DNA of 48,207 nt, from assembly GCA_016186425.1 (NCBI GenBank), contig JACPLR010000023.1, positions 1-48,207 on the forward strand. Reading direction: 5' to 3'. Of this stretch, positions 16,059 through 25,124 are shown in pieces; within the stretch, counting starts at the first letter, position 1, and each line of letters opens with the position of its first letter. The stretch is from Candidatus Pacearchaeota archaeon. Lineage in GTDB: Archaea > Nanobdellota > Nanobdellia > Pacearchaeales > GW2011-AR1. The notes below the pieces were generated by a model. It had not been told where the DNA came from. It saw only the letters and a list, made by a program, of their open reading frames with translations, and did not search any database. A program made the position numbers and the translations under genes.

Positions 16059-17591
16059 CTAAATCTTCTTACACTTGCAGTTCGCTGTTTCTCCTCTAGA
16101 AGTATTTTTGTAAGCTATTGTGCAGTTCCATCCTAAATCAATAAAGCTGGTTAAATGGCTATCTTTAGCATACCCACATGCAATATTTTTTCTGTCACTG
16201 CTGCTTAAATACTTGAAATAATTTAAGAAACTTAAATTTGTTGAATTAGCATTTATAATTTTTTGGCTTTCCAGTTTTTTTATTCTTCCCTCTTGGTTAT
16301 TTGTTTTTGAAATTAATCCGTTTATTGTTAGTGTAAAATTTGCAATTGTGTTTATTATTGAGGTTTTCCATATTTCCAAAGCAGAAACTTTATTTTCAAT
16401 ATTTTTTATTCTTGCTTCTGTAATATTATTTTCCTCTTTAAGTTTTGCTTGCACTAAACCATAGCCATAAATCTCATCCCATCCGCTAATTCCAAGATCA
16501 AGTGCATCTTCATGAAGCTTTGCTCTTATTTCATTGGGAGTTTTGCTTTTATTTTGTTCAAGCATCAGCGCAGCAACTCCTGCAGCATGTGGTGCTGAAA
16601 AAGAAGTTCCTGATGCAATTGCATAACTATTATTTATGTAAGTTGTCAGAATATCTGTTCCAGGAGATGCAAACTCTAAATCACTTCCAATATTTCCGAA
16701 GGGAACATCATTATTTTCATCAATATTTCCAGCTGCAATTACACTTGTATATTTTGCAGGATACAAAACATTGCCTCCATCATTTCCTGCAGCTGCAACC
16801 AAAATTATCCCGGAATTATATGCTTCAGCAAGCTTAATTTCTAATACTTCTGAATAAACATCTGTTCCAAAACTCATGCTGATTATACTCATATTATTTT
16901 CAATAGCCCAATCAATTCCGCTTATTATATCACTTAATGTTCCCCCTGTTTCATCCATTACCTTAACCATATATAATTCAATGTTTGGAGCAACTCCAAC
17001 AATTCCAATTCCATTGTCTCTGGCTGAAATAACTCCTGCAACAAGTGTTCCATGCCCGACAAAATCCTGAGTGTAATTTTCTCCTGCAATAAAGCTGATT
17101 CCTCCGCTTACATTTAGCTCACTATGTTTTGCATCTATTCCTGTGTCTAAAAGTGCCACTCTTATTTTTTTGCCAGTTGTTTTATGCCAGACATAAGGCG
17201 CTCTAACTCTTTCAACTCCCCACGGAATTAATTCACTAGAAGCCAGCTCAGAATAAGTTTCATTGCTCACATTGTTTAATATATTATATTCTGTTTCTGA
17301 ATCAGGATTTATCTGAATTTTCTTGCCTCTCAGCACAGGCTTCAGTGTAGCTTTTGCCTTGCTTACAGAAATTCTTTCGCTAACATTTGGCAATGGAATT
17401 TTAAAATTCTTTTCACTCACCCACTTGTCATTTTGAGAATCATAAACATTTACTATAACGCTTCCATCAGTGCTTTTATTAATTACTGCTTTATTTGCGT
17501 ATTTTGCAGAGCTGAATGGCAGGGCAATAAAAACTATGAATCCTGCAAGTAATATAATTAACATTAACTTATACAACAGCCTCTTTTTCAT
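16059..17591 (-). CDS. Secreted subtilisin-like serine protease (S8)
   Basis: The preferred start is the ATG at 17591 (MKKRLLYKLMLIILLAGF), which begins directly with a signal peptide; 19 more residues are possible from 17648. A propeptide (about 30-125) is followed by the catalytic domain with Asp in LLDTGIDAKHSE (about 148), His in VGHGTLVAG (about 180) and Ser in GTSFSAPHAAG (about 328), plus AAAGNDGG of the oxyanion region. All triad residues are present. After about 370 comes a predicted coiled coil (TEARIKNIENKVSALE, NQEGRIKKLESQ) and a four-Cys tail ending NCKCKKI. It could mature surface proteins or digest host or environmental protein. It may share a transcript with the antitoxin-like frame. 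Confidence 0.88.
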   Translation of the reverse strand: MKKRLLYKLMLIILLAGFIVFIALPFSSAKYANKAVINKSTDGSVIVNVYDSQNDKWVSEKNFKIPLPNVSERISVSKAKATLKPVLRGKKIQINPDSETEYNILNNVSNETYSELASSELIPWGVERVRAPYVWHKTTGKKIRVALLDTGIDAKHSELNVSGGISFIAGENYTQDFVGHGTLVAGVISARDNGIGIVGVAPNIELYMVKVMDETGGTLSDIISGIDWAIENNMSIISMSFGTDVYSEVLEIKLAEAYNSGIILVAAAGNDGGNVLYPAKYTSVIAAGNIDENNDVPFGNIGSDLEFASPGTDILTTYINNSYAIASGTSFSAPHAAGVAALMLEQNKSKTPNEIRAKLHEDALDLGISGWDEIYGYGLVQAKLKEENNITEARIKNIENKVSALEIWKTSIINTIANFTLTINGLISKTNNQEGRIKKLESQKIINANSTNLSFLNYFKYLSSSDRKNIACGYAKDSHLTSFIDLGWNCTIAYKNTSRGETANCKCKKI

Positions 17592-17705
17592 TTTAAATCT
17601 AATATAAGAATAATCATGATTGTAAGTTATAAAGTTTGTTATGGTCATCTGTTGAGAAGATATTTTTCTGCGACAGAATTATGGTTCATTTAGTCAAATA
17701 TACAA

Positions 17706-17734
17706 TACTAAATTTCTCCCTGCTAGAAATCTAA
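17706..17734. repeat. Family F hairpin copy (nearly empty site)
   Basis: ATACTAAATTTCTCCCT, then GCTAGAAATC, then TAAATT: the F left arm with a damaged right arm. It directly joins the 84-bp repeat at 17732. The same flanks at 33.2 kb enclose two E elements. Confidence 0.5.
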
Positions 17735-17815
17735 ATTAATTTATTATACATATTAAATAATCTTAAAATAATCAGTAACTTTCATTGATAAAGTATGTAA
17801 AGATATTATATGTTT
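17732..17815. repeat. 84-bp dispersed repeat, copy 1
   Basis: Matches 33293-33376 with three differences by eye (a T-A-C/T-C-C change near the start and TT/AG near the end). It is AT-rich, non-coding and lies downstream of the F arm. Confidence 0.75.
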
Positions 17816-17995
17816 TCAAAAATATTTAATGAATCACTACAACACTAAATTTTTCTCTTGTGAAAAATTTAACATAATTTTAACATTAATGAAGTGATTT
17901 TAAATCATATGAGTATTAATTATAGCTTACTTAAACTTAGTCACTTAAAATGAATAAATAAGGTAAAATTATAGCATGATTCAAGAACAATTTCG
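17816..17995. repeat. Family F copy with intact hairpin
   Basis: ATCACTACAACACTAAATTT is followed by the hairpin AAATTTTTCTC-TTG-TGAAAAATTT (17847-17870) and AACAT. Downstream, TAAATAAGGTAAAATTATAG and ATTCAAGAA recur at other F copies. There is no gene in 17650-18015 apart from promoter sequence of the protease near 17620-17632. Confidence 0.55.
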
Positions 17996-18015
17996 GATTA
18001 ATATTATTTATTTTC

Positions 18016-18882
18016 CTATTTGCACCTCTCCATCAGAGTTGCTGTCATGTCATCAACATTCATATTCTTGCCCGCAATATCTACCATTTTATTTTTCTTG
18101 TCAAGATTTATCACAGCTAATTGTTTTATATTGGCATTTCTGTTCTCTCTGAAATCTCCGTTTACAAGAATCTGTGCATTATTATTGTCATTTGATAAAG
18201 CTCCGATTACTTCAAAGCCATAAGTTATTCTTTTTTTATTTCCCTGAGCCTGCAATGATCCCTGGCTTGGAGCTGCATTCGCCAAAGGTATGCTGAAGCT
18301 TAATTTATTTCTTGATCTTTCACTGCCATCCTCTAAACTTCCCCCATTAGCCCTGACAGAACAGCCTGCAAGCATTGTTTTATTTACAATAAATAATGGC
18401 TCTCCAATTTTTTCTCCATCTTTTTCATTATTCAGGAATGTAATAAATTTTGTAGAATAAATTCCTATTTTATAATTTTTGGTATTTGAAGTAATATTAT
18501 ATGAAAAAATGCCGTTTGTAAAGCAATTGTTATATCCATAGCCATATCCATAGCCATATCCATTGCAAGATACATTTTCAACTTCAGAAATTTTTTTAAT
18601 TGTCATTCCCTTGCATCCTGAAATTATTGTCCCATTTGGAAGAAAATCACATGCGATTGTTTCAGGCCCGTCAAGAACAAAAGAAAATTTTGTGATCGGC
18701 ATTTTTTCGTTTGACTCAATTTTTGCCGAGACAAAAAAATTTGTTTTCTGCCCGCTTCTTACAAATTGGTCAGAAGAAATTAATCCAAGTGTGAATGCCT
18801 GTGCAGGGCCGGCCATAATTAAGAGTAGAAGTATTGTTATTGTCGTTATTGCTGAAAATATTTTTATTGATTTGCCATTCAT
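18016..18882 (-). CDS. Secreted GPAQAF-family protein, short form (288 aa)
   Basis: Signal peptide 1-29 ends GPAQA, followed by FTLGLISSDQFVRSGQ. An N-terminal beta domain (about 30-160) has paired Cys and LDGPETIACDFLPNG, and a loop of YG dipeptides (GYGYGYGYGY, about 110-120) coded by a TATGGATATGGC tandem. A second domain (about 165-288) with GCSVRANGG ends in NVDDMTATLMERC without a membrane anchor. The first domain is homologous to that of the neighbouring 351-aa protein. An AGGGG sequence lies about 5 nt before the ATG. Extracellular role unknown; structure suggests binding, not catalysis. Confidence 0.7.
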   Translation of the reverse strand: MNGKSIKIFSAITTITILLLLIMAGPAQAFTLGLISSDQFVRSGQKTNFFVSAKIESNEKMPITKFSFVLDGPETIACDFLPNGTIISGCKGMTIKKISEVENVSCNGYGYGYGYGYNNCFTNGIFSYNITSNTKNYKIGIYSTKFITFLNNEKDGEKIGEPLFIVNKTMLAGCSVRANGGSLEDGSERSRNKLSFSIPLANAAPSQGSLQAQGNKKRITYGFEVIGALSNDNNNAQILVNGDFRENRNANIKQLAVINLDKKNKMVDIAGKNMNVDDMTATLMERCK

Positions 18883-18885
18883 TAT

Positions 18886-19242
18886 TCCCCTAGTCCCGAT
18901 CCATGTTCACATCTTTTTTAAATGTCTTTTTGTGATTTAACAATATTTACAATTATTAATCACACGAAAGTTAATACGCGCTTATATTTAAATTGTGTTA
19001 ATTGATATCCAGTGGTAAAAATTTCAAAAATACCATATTTAAGCTTTATTTTTGGCCTTTTCAGCAGTATTTTTAATAATTTTAGTTAAATTTAGTGTGA
19101 ATAGTCCAGCTAAATTTGTAAGTTATTTTGAAACACCAAAACTGATTAAATTGATTAAATAAATGGTAGTTTAATAATTAAGAAATAGTTGTTAAGTATA
19201 ATAAGTTAGGGGAAGATATTGTAGTAATTCAAAATTTATTTT
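18886..19242. other. Intergenic stretch without a gene
   Basis: It holds a likely promoter for the 288-aa gene (ACATTTAAAAAAG on the minus strand near 18915, and a second TTTAAATATAAG near 18985) and a weak family F phrase (ATTGTAGTAATTCAAAA, about 19219-19235). No reading frame is convincing. Confidence 0.4.
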
Positions 19243-20298
19243 TTATCTTTTCTTTGCATAAACAATTCCGACAAGAGCAACCATGATTAAGTTTACAAGA
19301 ACAAAAATTAAAATCATAAACCAGTAGTTGTTTGTTGAATTAGTATTTCCTGCTTCATTTTCATCTTTAACAACAACCGGAATTTTAGTAAGTGAATTTG
19401 CTTTTTTAGCAGTTAATTTCTGAGAAGCAATATTTGAAGTCTGTGCTTTGTCATCTTTTATTATTTTTCCGTCATAAACTTCAGCATAAATACTTGCTTC
19501 ATTTTTTCCTAAAAACCAGATGCTCATTTCCATATCTTCTTTTTGATCCTTATTCAGGTCCACTTTTTCTGTCTCATCCATTTTTATTTCAAGTTCCTGC
19601 TTATCATTGCTATTAATTCCAACATGAACTGAATCAGCATCTATGCTTTCAATCTGCATTTCATGCCAGTCTTCAGATGTCATGATAGTGTAATCATCTC
19701 CGCTTGTTACTTTCAATGTTTGTTTTGAATCTCCGGCATTATTCACATTTGTTTTCTTGCTATTTCCCCTGCTATGCCCGTAAGGGTTTGAGCTTGAGGA
19801 TTCTGATTTTATAACAACTTTATTGCTCATTTCCTGAATAATAACATCATTCCCAATAACTGCTTTTGCAATAATATCATAAGCTCCTAAAGAATATCCA
19901 TCTGTATCCAAGGTTATTTTATAAGTTACTTCCTTGTCCTTGAAACCATATCCAAATTCAGATAAATAGCCGTATATTCCTCCAGCAACATTAACTTTTG
20001 TAATATTAACCACTCCCATACACTGGGATAACTTATTCCCGTTTGAATCAAAAACACATTCTTTGCTTCCATCTGGTCCGTCAAGTGTTAAAGTTATGGT
20101 ATTCAGCGAAGTTTCCTCATTTGAATTCATCTTAACAGAAACATCAAAAGTTATATTCTCGCCTTTGCTAACAAAATCCTTGTTGGAATCAATAGCTAAA
20201 GTAAATGCTTGTGCAGGCCCCGAAATAACAAGAACTGCAATAATTATCAAGCTCATAAGAACCGCGCTTGTTTTTATCAGAATATTTTTTGCTTTCAT
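19243..20298 (-). CDS. Surface-anchored GPAQAF-family protein (351 aa)
   Basis: A signal peptide ends GPAQA and is followed by FTLAIDSNKDFVSKGENI. The N-terminal beta domain (about 34-170) matches the 288-aa protein next door, including LDGPDGSKECVFDSNGNKL. A Ser/Asn linker with a GHSRGN segment leads to a second, acidic beta domain (about 185-310). A C-terminal TM (about 324-346) with KKR follows, so the protein is held in the membrane with its domains outside. The pair looks like a duplication in which one copy kept an anchor and the other is released. Function unknown. Confidence 0.7.
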   Translation of the reverse strand: MKAKNILIKTSAVLMSLIIIAVLVISGPAQAFTLAIDSNKDFVSKGENITFDVSVKMNSNEETSLNTITLTLDGPDGSKECVFDSNGNKLSQCMGVVNITKVNVAGGIYGYLSEFGYGFKDKEVTYKITLDTDGYSLGAYDIIAKAVIGNDVIIQEMSNKVVIKSESSSSNPYGHSRGNSKKTNVNNAGDSKQTLKVTSGDDYTIMTSEDWHEMQIESIDADSVHVGINSNDKQELEIKMDETEKVDLNKDQKEDMEMSIWFLGKNEASIYAEVYDGKIIKDDKAQTSNIASQKLTAKKANSLTKIPVVVKDENEAGNTNSTNNYWFMILIFVLVNLIMVALVGIVYAKKR

Positions 20299-20378
20299 TT
20301 TTTATCAATTTTCTAATGCTTTTTCTTAATTTTACTTATTTATAAATGTTACTATTTTTAAATTAACACAAAATGATA

Positions 20379-20501
20379 AGCTTTAAATACTACTATCAAC
20401 CAGGGAATAACATATTATATATAGAAGAAGGACTTCAAATGAGAAATAAATTAAATAAATTGGTTCCAGGATTCATAAAAACCCAGAGGTGGTTTTTATA
20501 A
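20379..20501 (+). promoter_or_regulatory. Leader of the glycosylation cluster: promoter, 20-codon upstream frame and RBS-sequestering hairpin
   Basis: A box A (GCTTTAAATAC, about 20381-20391) is followed by a short frame from ATG 20439 to TAA 20499-20501 (MRNKLNKLVPGFIKTQRWFL), ending exactly at the ATG of the first transferase. Within it, ATAAAAACC (20475-20483) pairs with GGTTTTTAT (20491-20499) in nine base pairs around a CAGAGGT loop. The Shine-Dalgarno-like GAGGTGG is thus partly buried. Translation of the upstream frame could open the hairpin, giving coupled translation or a switch. Confidence 0.5.
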
Positions 20502-21497
20502 ATGATAACCTACTTAAAAATGCCGCAAAAAAAGAAAGTAAAATTAATTGTGCAGATTCCTGCTTATAACGAGGAAGCTCATATAGGCAAGGTTATAAAA
20601 GAAATTCCGAGAGAGATAGAAGGAATTGATGAAGTTGAAGTTCTTGTTATTGATGACGGTTCTTCTGACAATACAATTGAAGAGGCAAAGAAAGCAGGAG
20701 CTGATTATATTGTTAGGAATATTGACAATCAAGGTCTAGGAAAGACATTCAAGAATGGAATCGATCATGCTATTGAACTTGGAGCAGATATAATAGTAAA
20801 TATTGATGCAGATGGGCAATTTAATTCTAAAGATATTTCAAAATTAATTAAACCTATTTTAGATAAAGAAGCTAATATGGTTACTTGCTCTCGTTTTTTA
20901 AAACCCGAGATGACAAGAAACATGCCTTGGATTAAAAAATGGGGCAATAGAAGATTTACTAAATTAGTTAACAAGCTTACTGGACAAAAGTTTACAGACA
21001 CTCAATGTGGTTTTAGAGCTTATAGTAAAGAAGCAGCTATGAGGTTGAATGTTACAGGAAGCTTTACATATACACAAGAGGTTTTTCTTGATTTAGCTGA
21101 GAAGGGTTTGAAAATAAAAGAAATACCCTTGGAAGTTAATTATTTTAAAGATAGAAAGTCCGTTGTGTCTGGTAAATTAATGAGATATGGCTTTAAGAGT
21201 TTTGGAATAATTGCAAGAGCAACACGTGATACACAACCAATGACTTTTTTTGGATTGCCTGCAATGATAATATTCATCTTAGGATTTATTGGAGGCGCTT
21301 ATTCATTCGGCTACTGGCTTTTTACTAGCACTACAACTCCTGTAAGAACTCTTTTATGGATTTCTATATTTTTTGTAACATCTGGAATAGCACTTGGAAT
21401 ACTTGCTCTTGTTGCAGATATGCTTAAAAGAGTTAATAAAAATCTTGAAGAGATTTTATATAAATTAAAAAAGAAAGAGTTTGGCAACGGGCATTAG
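20502..21497 (+). CDS. GT2 glycosyltransferase, dolichol-phosphate sugar synthase type (DPM1/AglD-like)
   Basis: The GT-A fold (about 10-235) shows VQIPAYNEEAHIGKVI, the nucleotide loop VIDDGSSDNT, the metal site NIDADGQF (DxD), and DTQCGFRAYSKEA. Two C-terminal TMs follow (about 248-273 and 285-310), then a short charged tail. Such enzymes move a sugar from a nucleotide donor to dolichol phosphate on the cytoplasmic face, feeding N-glycosylation or surface glycans. It is first in a tight plus-strand operon, the next ATG lying 6 nt after its stop. MPQKKKV at 20520 is an alternative start. Confidence 0.88.
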   Translation: MITYLKMPQKKKVKLIVQIPAYNEEAHIGKVIKEIPREIEGIDEVEVLVIDDGSSDNTIEEAKKAGADYIVRNIDNQGLGKTFKNGIDHAIELGADIIVNIDADGQFNSKDISKLIKPILDKEANMVTCSRFLKPEMTRNMPWIKKWGNRRFTKLVNKLTGQKFTDTQCGFRAYSKEAAMRLNVTGSFTYTQEVFLDLAEKGLKIKEIPLEVNYFKDRKSVVSGKLMRYGFKSFGIIARATRDTQPMTFFGLPAMIIFILGFIGGAYSFGYWLFTSTTTPVRTLLWISIFFVTSGIALGILALVADMLKRVNKNLEEILYKLKKKEFGNGH

Positions 21498-21503
21498 GGG
21501 GAG

Positions 21504-22562
21504 ATGATGAAACTCCTGTTTATTACAAAATCATATTCTATGAATAAAGGGGGAAAAGAAATATATAATTATAATCTTGTTAAATCTCTAAAAGACAATA
21601 AATTTAATATTAAATTAATTGCAACTTATGGGAATATCTTAAACTTGATATGGTTTTATCCATATTCATTGATAAGAGGCTTTTTTTCTTTGATCTTTAA
21701 TAAAATTGATTACATTCATATTGGAGATACTTTCACACTTCCAGTAGGTATGGTTTTGGCAGCTTTATTTAATAAAAAAATATCAGTTACTTTATATGGA
21801 TTAGACATAACTTATCCTTCTGAAGTCTATCAATCAGTTTTTATACCTTTAGTTAAGAAATGCGATAAAATTATTGTTATTAGCGAAGCAACAAAACAAG
21901 AAGCAATTAATAAAGGAATTAGTAAAGATAAACTAGTTGTCATGCCTTGTGGAGTGAATATAGATGATTTTTCAATAAATAAAGATAAGAATAAATTAAA
22001 AGAAGATATTGAAAAGAAATTCAATTTAAACTTAAAAGATAAAAAAATACTCTTAACAGTTGGCAGATTGGTTAAAAGAAAAGGTGTTGAATGGTTTATC
22101 AATGAGATAATGCCAAAATTAGAGAAAAGCTATATTTATTTAATTTCAGGAGAAGGAAAAGAAGAAGAAAATATAACAAAGGCTATAAAAAATAATAACC
22201 TAGAAAAGAGAGTGTTTTTGCTTGGAAGAGCGGATTTTGAAACACTTAAAATACTATATAATATTTCAGATGTTTTTGTTATGCCAAATATAAAAGTTGA
22301 AGGAGATATGGAAGGTTTTGGTATTGTTGCTATAGAATCTGCATCTGTTGGATTGCCTGTTGTTGCTTCAGATATTGAAGGCATAAAAGATGCAGTTATA
22401 AAAAATAAAACAGGTTATTTAGTAAAAGAGAAAAGTACTAAAGAGTTTATTAAATCAATTAAATCAGCCAATATGCTAAACAAACAAACCATGAAAACAT
22501 TAATAAAACAAAACTTCGCTTGGGATAAGATTGCCCAAGAGTATGGGGGTGTTTGGAGATGA
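21504..22562 (+). CDS. GT4-type glycosyltransferase (352 aa)
   Basis: GT-B fold. The N-terminal half includes HIGDTFTLPVGM and SVTLYGLDITYPSE. The C-terminal half has the donor-binding region: LLTVGRLVKRKGVEWFI, LISGEGKEEENI, VEGDMEGFGIVAIESASVG and LPVVASDIEGIKD, the EGFG plus E-x7-E pattern of retaining GT4 enzymes. It adds a sugar to a lipid-linked or surface glycan at the cytoplasmic face. GGGGGAG lies just before the start; MKLLF at 21507 may be the true first residue. Its TGA overlaps the next ATG (ATGA). Confidence 0.88.
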   Translation: MMKLLFITKSYSMNKGGKEIYNYNLVKSLKDNKFNIKLIATYGNILNLIWFYPYSLIRGFFSLIFNKIDYIHIGDTFTLPVGMVLAALFNKKISVTLYGLDITYPSEVYQSVFIPLVKKCDKIIVISEATKQEAINKGISKDKLVVMPCGVNIDDFSINKDKNKLKEDIEKKFNLNLKDKKILLTVGRLVKRKGVEWFINEIMPKLEKSYIYLISGEGKEEENITKAIKNNNLEKRVFLLGRADFETLKILYNISDVFVMPNIKVEGDMEGFGIVAIESASVGLPVVASDIEGIKDAVIKNKTGYLVKEKSTKEFIKSIKSANMLNKQTMKTLIKQNFAWDKIAQEYGGVWR

Positions 22563-23542
22563 AAATAATTGTCTGTACTAGAGACTTAGATTTTGGAGTA
22601 GGAAGCGTTGTGAAAAATGAATTAAAAGATATGGACAAAGATAAAAAAATTAGAAAAGTAATTGTGATAGGTCCAAAAAAATTAGGTGGATATAGTGATA
22701 AGATTAAATTTGAAATAATAAATAATATTGGAAGATTTTTTATTACTAAAGAACCTTATTTTGCATTTAAATGTAACTATAAAATAAAGGAAATCTTGAA
22801 AAAAGAGGAATTTGATAGGATTAATTTACATTTTCCAATATATGCTGAAAATTTTGGCCCAAAATTAATTATTAAATTTCATAGAATACATAAAGCTAAA
22901 GTTCCTATAAAAGAGGTTAAGGAATTTATGAGTCTACTATTTCATAATATATACTCTTATTTTGATTACAGAACAATAAAATATTCAAATCAGGTCCTAT
23001 TTGTTAGTAGAGCGTCATTAGAAGAGGCTAAAAAATTATATCCTAAATTTAAATCAAAATTCTTATTTGAACCTAATAAGGTAGATAGGTCAAGATTTTT
23101 TCCATTATCTATTAATAAAAGAGAGAATCTCAAAAAACAATTAGGGTTTGGAGATAGAAAAAAGAATCTATTATATGTGGGGAGGTTAGATCCTCTAAAG
23201 GGGATTATGAATCTAATTAAAACCTTAGATGAATTAAAAGATCCTAAATTAAGGTTAATAATTATTGGTGATGGATTTCTTAAAAATAAGGTAGTAAAGT
23301 ATCCGTTTGTAGTTTATTTAGGGAGAATTTCAAATGAAGAACTTTATAAATATTATAATATTGCAGACCTATTTATTTTACCCTCACTTTATGAAAATGC
23401 CCCAATGTCAATACTAGAAGCAAAGGCTTGTGAATGCAAAATATTGGCGACCAATGTTGGAGATAATATGTATTTATTAAATAAAGGTCAGATTTATTTA
23501 GATAATAATGAACTGAAGAATAAACTAAAGAGGTTAAAATGA
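22559..23542 (+). CDS. GT4-type glycosyltransferase (328 aa)
   Basis: The start is chosen at ATG 22559, overlapping the previous stop; TTG 22553 is also possible. The N-terminal domain is short and basic (KIIVCTRDLDFGVGS). The C-terminal donor domain has LLYVGRLDPLKGIMNLI, IIIGDGFLKNKV and SLYENAPMSILEAKACE, where the Glu pair of GT4 is in ENAPMSILEAKA. It is slightly shorter than average for the family. The stop overlaps the start of the next gene by four bases, so translation is coupled. Probably adds one sugar in the same glycan pathway as its neighbours. Confidence 0.85.
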   Translation: MKIIVCTRDLDFGVGSVVKNELKDMDKDKKIRKVIVIGPKKLGGYSDKIKFEIINNIGRFFITKEPYFAFKCNYKIKEILKKEEFDRINLHFPIYAENFGPKLIIKFHRIHKAKVPIKEVKEFMSLLFHNIYSYFDYRTIKYSNQVLFVSRASLEEAKKLYPKFKSKFLFEPNKVDRSRFFPLSINKRENLKKQLGFGDRKKNLLYVGRLDPLKGIMNLIKTLDELKDPKLRLIIIGDGFLKNKVVKYPFVVYLGRISNEELYKYYNIADLFILPSLYENAPMSILEAKACECKILATNVGDNMYLLNKGQIYLDNNELKNKLKRLK

Positions 23543-25020
23543 GATTAAAAAATAAACTTTTATATTGTCTTTTTGTTTTAATTATTTTAATTTATTTATT
23601 ATTTTATTCAGTTTCTTTTTGGAATTATCATTTACCTTTTTATGGTCAAGGTTTTGATTCTTATCAATATATGGGCTTATATAAAATTAGTGAAGATAAG
23701 ATATTTAACTCTTTTATTTATTCAGAAAATCTTTTTCCAGGATTATATTCTGATGATTTTCATTTTGGAATTAATATTTTTTTATTTATTATCTTGAAAA
23801 ATATACTAGGAATAAACAATTTACAGACAATATTTATAGTGGGGTTGTTTGGGTCCTTACTATTTTTAGTTGCTATTTACTTTTTCTTAAAGAAAGTTAT
23901 GGATAAGGACACTAATAAAATTATCCTTACGATAATAATATATCTAATTTTTTCAGTAGGTTCATTAAAATGGCTTGGTAGATTTAATTCCTTTTTTGAT
24001 TTGTTAGTTATCTCATCTTACCCATCAAACATTGGAATTTCTTTAATGTTAATTCTATTAGGGCTTAATATAAATATAGTTAAATTAAATTTTAAATTAG
24101 TAACTTTAAACATATTAATATTTTTTTTGCTATTTTCCTCACATATTTTAACTGGATTTATTTATTTATTATTATTCTTTATATTATTTTTTACAAATTC
24201 TATAAAAGTTAAAAAAATAAATAGAAATTATATATTTATATTTTTGATTTATATAATGATACTCTCAATATTGCTTTTGTGGCCATATTATAATTGGCTA
24301 GATTTTTTTATTAATTCTAATCCAATTCAAACCGAGAGTCTTAGAGAATTACCATTAACTATTCAAGAATCGTTATCAATTTTAGGTATACTTATGATAA
24401 GTTTGGGTTCTTTAATTAAAAAACCTAAAGATAACTTATTCATGATTATATGGATTTTAGTCTTTTTTATAGTTACTTTATCCTATTTAACCCCATTCAG
24501 AGTTTCTTCTTACTGGAGATTCTTAAGTTTTATAAAAATACCTTTAATGATATCAACGACTCTACTCTTATTTTATCTCGATAATAAGAAATTAAGAGTA
24601 TTTATGATATGTATAATAATAATTACTTCTTTTTTAGCTATTTCTTTTAATATTAATGAGTTAAAATTGAAAGAGAATAATTTTGATAAGGTGTTAAATA
24701 TTAATAATCAGCTAAAATCTAATTCTAGAATATTTGGAGATCCCTTTATCTCGTATGGATTACAAGGACTTGGCGATCAACAAACCTTTTTTGTTGCTGA
24801 AGGGCATACAGGAAATATTAAATCCCAGAAAATAAATAAAGAGAGATTAAAAATATGGGATAGTGGATGTAATAATCTTACTAAAGAATTTTATATTCAA
24901 TTTGACTATTTTATAACATATAAAAACACGAATTGTAAGTCTAATTTTTTAAAGGTTTTTGGTTCAATAAATTATACAGACTATAAAGGTATTGAAATAT
25001 ATGAAATATCAAAAATTTAA
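23539..25020 (+). CDS. Polytopic GT-C-like membrane glycosyltransferase (493 aa)
   Basis: About 10-12 hydrophobic helices. After the first helix comes an extracellular-type loop with an acidic motif (GQGFDSYQYMGLYK) like the loop-1 acidic residues of GT-C enzymes, and a second (LYSDDFHFGINIF). The last hydrophobic span ends near residue 380, followed by a soluble tail of about 110 residues with three Cys. GT-C enzymes take sugar from dolichol phosphate on the outer face. Its end overlaps a 35-codon frame at 25001. Its base composition is even more AT-rich than its neighbours. Confidence 0.7.
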   Translation: MRLKNKLLYCLFVLIILIYLLFYSVSFWNYHLPFYGQGFDSYQYMGLYKISEDKIFNSFIYSENLFPGLYSDDFHFGINIFLFIILKNILGINNLQTIFIVGLFGSLLFLVAIYFFLKKVMDKDTNKIILTIIIYLIFSVGSLKWLGRFNSFFDLLVISSYPSNIGISLMLILLGLNINIVKLNFKLVTLNILIFFLLFSSHILTGFIYLLLFFILFFTNSIKVKKINRNYIFIFLIYIMILSILLLWPYYNWLDFFINSNPIQTESLRELPLTIQESLSILGILMISLGSLIKKPKDNLFMIIWILVFFIVTLSYLTPFRVSSYWRFLSFIKIPLMISTTLLLFYLDNKKLRVFMICIIIITSFLAISFNINELKLKENNFDKVLNINNQLKSNSRIFGDPFISYGLQGLGDQQTFFVAEGHTGNIKSQKINKERLKIWDSGCNNLTKEFYIQFDYFITYKNTNCKSNFLKVFGSINYTDYKGIEIYEISKI

Positions 25021-25108
25021 GCATTCCAAACTCTTCCCCCAGTCAAAATGTGCCAGAGAGACCTTGAAGATTTACAAGCAAGTTTTGAAAGAAAAAATAA
25101 AAAAATAA
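25001..25108 (+). CDS. Short CARETLK-tail protein or remnant, left boundary copy (35 aa)
   Basis: The frame MKYQKFKHSKLF, then PQSKCARETLKIYKQ, then VLKEKIKK ends at TAA 25106-25108 and overlaps the end of the GT-C gene. The same peptide tail occurs at 25534-25600 (YDKCVRETLKVYQEVMKNNQ) and 27637-27712 (SQSKCARETLKVYKQVMKND), and the DNA of the first and third is about 90% identical. The conserved Cys-containing amphipathic tail suggests the C-terminus of a small protein family. Here it may be an intact mini-protein or a leftover. Confidence 0.45.
   Translation: MKYQKFKHSKLFPQSKCARETLKIYKQVLKEKIKK
25022..25090 (+). repeat. About 70-bp direct repeat, left copy
   Basis: TTCCAAACTCTTCCCCCAGT, then CAAAATGTGCCAGAGAGACC, through AAGCAAGTTTTGAAA. 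It matches 27644-27705 with only a handful of changes. Together they bound the 2.6-kb toxin/caspase block inside the glycosylation cluster. Confidence 0.65.
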
Positions 25109-25124
25109 ATTCTATTTGTAACAA

